Assembly (NCBI GenBank): GCA_963788125.1
Contig: CAWBFN010000003.1
Location: 186,001 to 250,000, forward strand
DNA: 64,000 bases
Direction: 5' to 3'
Source of the DNA: Bog-473 sp963788125
Lineage (GTDB): Bacteria; Actinomycetota; Acidimicrobiia; Acidimicrobiales; RAAP-2
Below, piece by piece: positions 60,802 to 64,000 of the stretch. The notes under the pieces are model-generated. The model did not search any database. It was not told the origin of the DNA and saw only the letters and a list, made by a program, of their open reading frames with translations. The translations under genes and the position numbers were made by a program. Every line of letters begins with the position of its first letter. The stretch's first letter is position 1.

Positions 60802-62189
60802 CCCCCCAACGCCTGCTTACCGGCTGGGGACGCACGGCGCCCTCGGCCAGCCGGGTCGTGGTACCCGACGACCTCGGCGCACTGACTCGACTCTTGGTCA
60901 ACGGCGATGGTGCACCGGGTGGGATGGCAGCGCCGCCCATGATCGCCCGCGGCCTGGGGCGGAGCTACGGCGACGCCGCTCAGTGCGCCGCCGGGGTGGT
61001 CATCGACACGTCGAGGCTCGATGCCATCGGACCCATCCATCCACAGACCGGGTCCGTCGAGGTGGGCGGCGGAGTGAGCCTGGACGCCCTTATCCGCGCC
61101 GCCATCCCATCGGGCTGGTTCATCCCGGTCTCGCCGGGGACCCGCCAGGTGACGGTGGGCGGGGCGATCGCCGCTGACGTCCACGGCAAGAACCACCACC
61201 GACACGGAAGCTTCTGCCGCCACGTGGCGTCCCTCACCTTGGTCACGCCGGCCGGGATCCGCACGATCGACCCCGAAGGCGATCCCGAGCTGTTCTGGGC
61301 CACCGCCGGTGGGATGGGGCTCACCGGTGTGGTGGTGGCGGCGACACTGCGGCTCCGCGGAGTGGAGACGACCTGGGTGGAGGTGGACACGGAACGGTTC
61401 GACGACCTCGACGACGCCATGTCCGTCATGCAGACCACCGACCACCTGTACCCGTACTCCGTGGCGTGGGTGGACTGCAACCCCCATCACAGGAGTCTCG
61501 GTCGGTCGGTAATGACGAGGGGTGACCATGCCTCGGCCGATGCCCTGACTCCCCGGCTGCGCGACAAACCACTCGCCCTGCCCGGCACCGCGCGTCTGCG
61601 GCTGCCCTTCCGCCCGCCGATTTCTCTGGTGGGCCGGAACACGGCGCGCGCCTTCAACGAACTGTGGTTCCGCAAGGCGCCGCGGCGCGAGTTCGGGGCA
61701 CTCGTCCCGTTGACCACCTTCCTCCATCCCCTCGATGCCGTCGCCGACTGGAACCTGCTCTACGGCCCCAGGGGCTTCGTCCAGTACCAGTTCGTCGTGC
61801 CGCCGGATCAGGGCGACGTCGTCCACACGGCGATCTCCATGATGGCGGCCTCGCGAGTCCCCTCGACCATGGCCGTCCTCAAGCGGTTCGGGCGGGGCGA
61901 TCCGGGCCCGCTGTCGTTCCCGATGGAGGGCTGGACTCTCGCCCTCGACTTTCCCTTGGGACCGCCCGGACTCTCCGGCCTGCTCGACCGGTTGGACGAG
62001 CTGGTCGCCGCCGCCGGTGGGCGGGTGTACCTGGCCAAGGACGCCCGGCTGCGGCCGGAGGTGGTGGACGTCATGTATCCGAGGATCGGGGAGCTGGCGG
62101 CGGTACGGAGAGAAGTCGATCCCCTGGGCGTCCTCCGATCCGATCTCTCCCGGCGTCTCGGTATCGATCGACAAGAGTACGAATCATGA
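60798..62189 (+). CDS. dprE1: Decaprenylphosphoryl-beta-D-ribose 2'-oxidase DprE1
   Basis: An FAD enzyme that oxidises DPR to the 2-keto intermediate. It has 463 residues, VAO/PCMH fold: ARGLGRSYGDAAQ, GGGVSLDALI, SPGTRQVTVGGAIAADVHG and NHHRHGSF for FAD, TAGGMGLTGVV, FVQYQFVVP and AKDAR with the active-site Lys. The cysteine that benzothiazinones attack in M. tuberculosis (Cys387, in GWNVCVDFP) corresponds to Ala382 here (GWTLALDFP). It overlaps ubiA and dprE2 by four bases each. Confidence 0.93.
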   Translation: MTPQRLLTGWGRTAPSASRVVVPDDLGALTRLLVNGDGAPGGMAAPPMIARGLGRSYGDAAQCAAGVVIDTSRLDAIGPIHPQTGSVEVGGGVSLDALIRAAIPSGWFIPVSPGTRQVTVGGAIAADVHGKNHHRHGSFCRHVASLTLVTPAGIRTIDPEGDPELFWATAGGMGLTGVVVAATLRLRGVETTWVEVDTERFDDLDDAMSVMQTTDHLYPYSVAWVDCNPHHRSLGRSVMTRGDHASADALTPRLRDKPLALPGTARLRLPFRPPISLVGRNTARAFNELWFRKAPRREFGALVPLTTFLHPLDAVADWNLLYGPRGFVQYQFVVPPDQGDVVHTAISMMAASRVPSTMAVLKRFGRGDPGPLSFPMEGWTLALDFPLGPPGLSGLLDRLDELVAAAGGRVYLAKDARLRPEVVDVMYPRIGELAAVRREVDPLGVLRSDLSRRLGIDRQEYES

Positions 62190-62950
62190 GGGACGCCTTC
62201 GGTCACCCCCAGTCAGTGGTCGTGCTCGGGGGTACCTCCGAAATCGCCGGTGCGCTGGTCGACCGGCTGGTGGCCAAGAGGTGCCGAACGGTGGTCCTTG
62301 CCGGGAGGGACTCCGAGGCCCTCGAGCGCGCCGCGCAGCGGGCCAAAGAGGGCGGGGCCGACGACATCAGGATCGTGGTGTTCGACGCCCTCGACCTCCA
62401 CCACGTGGAGGACGTCGTCTCAGAGTGTCTGGACGCGGCGGGTGACACCGTCGACTGGGTGGTGCTCGCGCTGGGTCACCTGGGGGATGCAGCGCAGGAC
62501 GGCATGGACGCCCAGCGGATTGCCGAGAACATCGCCGTTAACTTCGCCTGGCCCGCGGCAGCCCTCGGGCCAGTGGCGCAGCGTCTCCGGGCACAGGGCT
62601 ACGGGCGGATCGTCGTGCTGTCGTCGGTGGCCGGAGTCAGGATCAGATTGGCGAACTTCGTATACGGCTCGTCGAAGGCGGGGCTGGACGCGTTCGCACG
62701 GGCCGTCGCCCAGTCCCTGGAGGGATCGGGTGCGCACCTGCACGTGGTCCGGCCGGGGTTCGTGCACACCAAAATGACGGCGGGCCTGCGATCGGCTCCC
62801 TTCGCCGTGGATCCTCGAACGGTTGCCGCCGCCGTGCTGAGGGGGATCGAGCGCGACCAGCCGGTCATCTGGGTGCCGGCCGCGCTTCGCTGGGTCTTTC
62901 TCGGCCTGCGTGCCCTGCCCCAGCTGCTCTGGAGACGGCTACCGGGGTGA
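62186..62950 (+). CDS. dprE2: Decaprenylphosphoryl-D-2-keto-erythropentose reductase DprE2
   Basis: An NAD-dependent SDR that reduces the DprE1 product to decaprenylphosphoryl-arabinose. It has 254 residues; the cofactor loop is VVVLGGTSEIAGAL, with ALGHLGD, the catalytic Ser in VVLSSVAGVRIRL and Tyr-x3-Lys in VYGSSKAGLDAFA, then VVRPGFVHTKMTAGL. The C-terminal helix (LRWVFLGLRALPQLLWRRL) is the membrane-associating end seen in mycobacterial DprE2. ATGA overlap with dprE1. Confidence 0.92.
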   Translation: MRDAFGHPQSVVVLGGTSEIAGALVDRLVAKRCRTVVLAGRDSEALERAAQRAKEGGADDIRIVVFDALDLHHVEDVVSECLDAAGDTVDWVVLALGHLGDAAQDGMDAQRIAENIAVNFAWPAAALGPVAQRLRAQGYGRIVVLSSVAGVRIRLANFVYGSSKAGLDAFARAVAQSLEGSGAHLHVVRPGFVHTKMTAGLRSAPFAVDPRTVAAAVLRGIERDQPVIWVPAALRWVFLGLRALPQLLWRRLPG

Positions 62951-63924
62951 TTCACCCCAAGGGGCGCGCCACCCTGATCACCTCGGCGTGCGCGCTGCTG
63001 ACCCTGGCCGCTTGCTCCGGGACCGGACCACCAACGGGGAGATCGATCTCGGCCAGCAGGTCGGCGGCGGCGTCGACGACGGATCCGACGACGACCACCA
63101 CCACGGTGGCCGCCGAACCCGGCTGGACGCCGATCAGCGTCGGCCCCAGTGGCGTCATCATCGACGAGCGGGACGTGGCGACCCACGACGGTCGACCCAT
63201 CACGGTCGTCCGATTTCGAGCAGGACAGGTGCAGTTCAACCTGCACATTGGCGGCCTGGACCCCCCCTCGGGAGCGGCGGTGCTCGGCCCCCAGTCCTCG
63301 TCGTCGGTGAGCTCGGCCGAACTCCCCGATCTCCTGGCTGCCTTCAACGGTGGATTCAAGGCGAACGCGTCCGCGGGCGGCGTCGAGGTCGGCGGACAGG
63401 TCCTCACTCCGCTGGTCGACGGATTCGCCAGTTTCGTGATCGACACCGACGGCACGGGCAGAGTCGGGGTGTGGGGCTCCACCGTGCCGGTGCCCAGCGA
63501 ACAGGTGTCCAGCGTCCGCCAGAACCTCCCCCCCTTAATCGAAAACGGCCAGATCAGCCCAGTGATAGGAGACATCGCGAAATGGGGCGACGTACTGCAC
63601 GGCGTGGCCGCCACGGCACGCAGCGCGCTCGGAGAGGACGCCCAGGGGGACATCCTGTACGCCGCCGCCATGTCTGCCCTGCCCCTCGACCTCGCCTCCG
63701 CCCTCTCCGAGGATGGGGCGACGGTGGCGATGGAGCTGGACATCAACCCCGAATGGATCCAGCTCGATGTGGCTTCGGGGACCGGAGGTCCCCTGCAGGC
63801 GGTCGTACCAGGTCAACTGCGTCCGGCCGACCAGTACCTCATCGGGTGGACCCGTGATTTCATCACAGTGCTTACCCCGCCCGTCGGCCTTGTCGCGGGC
63901 ACGGCTTCAGCAACTCAAGGCTGA
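62947..63924 (+). CDS. Lipoprotein phosphodiester glycosidase (NAGPA-like)
   Basis: A 325-residue exported lipoprotein. The signal peptide ends in the lipobox LTLAACSG, so Cys23 would be lipidated. A Thr-rich linker leads to a NAGPA domain: LPDLLAAFNGGFKANASAGG, DGFASFVIDTDG, VRQNLPPLIENG and VAMELDINPEWIQLDV, with WTRDFITV at the end. It is paralogous to the protein at 58551 but anchored by lipid rather than a helix. GTG start overlaps dprE2; last gene of the run. Confidence 0.82.
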   Translation: MIHPKGRATLITSACALLTLAACSGTGPPTGRSISASRSAAASTTDPTTTTTTVAAEPGWTPISVGPSGVIIDERDVATHDGRPITVVRFRAGQVQFNLHIGGLDPPSGAAVLGPQSSSSVSSAELPDLLAAFNGGFKANASAGGVEVGGQVLTPLVDGFASFVIDTDGTGRVGVWGSTVPVPSEQVSSVRQNLPPLIENGQISPVIGDIAKWGDVLHGVAATARSALGEDAQGDILYAAAMSALPLDLASALSEDGATVAMELDINPEWIQLDVASGTGGPLQAVVPGQLRPADQYLIGWTRDFITVLTPPVGLVAGTASATQG

Positions 63925-64000
63925 TCCTTCCGACTGATCGTCGCCTTCATGGTTCCGTCAGGTTCACTCCCTACAGTGACGACCGAGTTGCAGCGAGGGA

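Overview
The window is high-GC DNA with dense, mostly co-oriented genes, many GTG starts and pervasive ATGA/GTGA stop-start overlaps. WhiB beside a PdtaS-type kinase, DUF3107, the SCO1664/DUF3090/phosphatase trio, a Get3-like ATPase pair, an F420 hydrogenase-beta family protein and a UbiA-DprE1-DprE2 module together point to an actinobacterium. The Thr/Ser/Pro-rich exported proteins, the 'GYWL' repeat/CHAP protein and the mix of traits fit the class Acidimicrobiia best, but no rRNA or other decisive marker is present, so that placement is inference.

Layout. 1-4 kb: the end of a frameshifted acyl-CoA dehydrogenase, a cyclic-nucleotide sensor, a low-molecular-weight phosphatase, a TetR regulator and a glycosyltransferase divergent from GDP-mannose dehydratase. 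5-12.9 kb: a complete System I cytochrome c maturation operon (ccdA, ccmA-ccmI). 12.8-16 kb: Fe-S biogenesis (cysteine desulfurase, SufR-like regulator, Mrp carrier). 16-25 kb: dGTPase, DUF3107, two ArsA/Get3-like ATPases, methyltransferase, PHP phosphatase, PdtaS kinase, WhiB, a phosphodiesterase and etfBA. 26-28.6 kb: an MBOAT acyltransferase with an SGNH partner. 28.6-36.3 kb: the SCO1664 trio, family 5 uracil-DNA glycosylase, thioesterase/FrhB pair, Fpg-like glycosylase, Bcp peroxiredoxin, DEAD-box helicase and a PIG-L deacetylase. 36.4-44.3 kb: aconitase, a repeat/CHAP exported protein, argS, a dehydrogenase and a carboxylesterase.

44.7-50.2 kb is different: sparse, less GC-rich, with gene remnants (FtsX permease tail, ApbE head), a frameshifted VIT1/CCC1 transporter and small haem-type membrane proteins. 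It reads like a decaying variable island. 50.2-52.2 kb carries a ferric-reductase-like flavocytochrome and its FMN-binding partner.

52.5-63.9 kb is one co-directional run. A two-component system is followed by ten tightly overlapping genes: a small membrane protein, an intact ApbE flavinyltransferase, a cytochrome b-like membrane protein, a stand-alone NuoF-like protein, a three-cysteine ferredoxin, a phosphodiester glycosidase, UbiA, DprE1, DprE2 and a second phosphodiester glycosidase that is a lipoprotein. The physical coupling of an NADH/flavin/Fe-S/haem electron module to decaprenylphosphoryl-arabinose synthesis is the most interesting system here. Several genes show apparent one-base deletions, often in short G or C runs, so sequencing error must be excluded before those genes are called broken.
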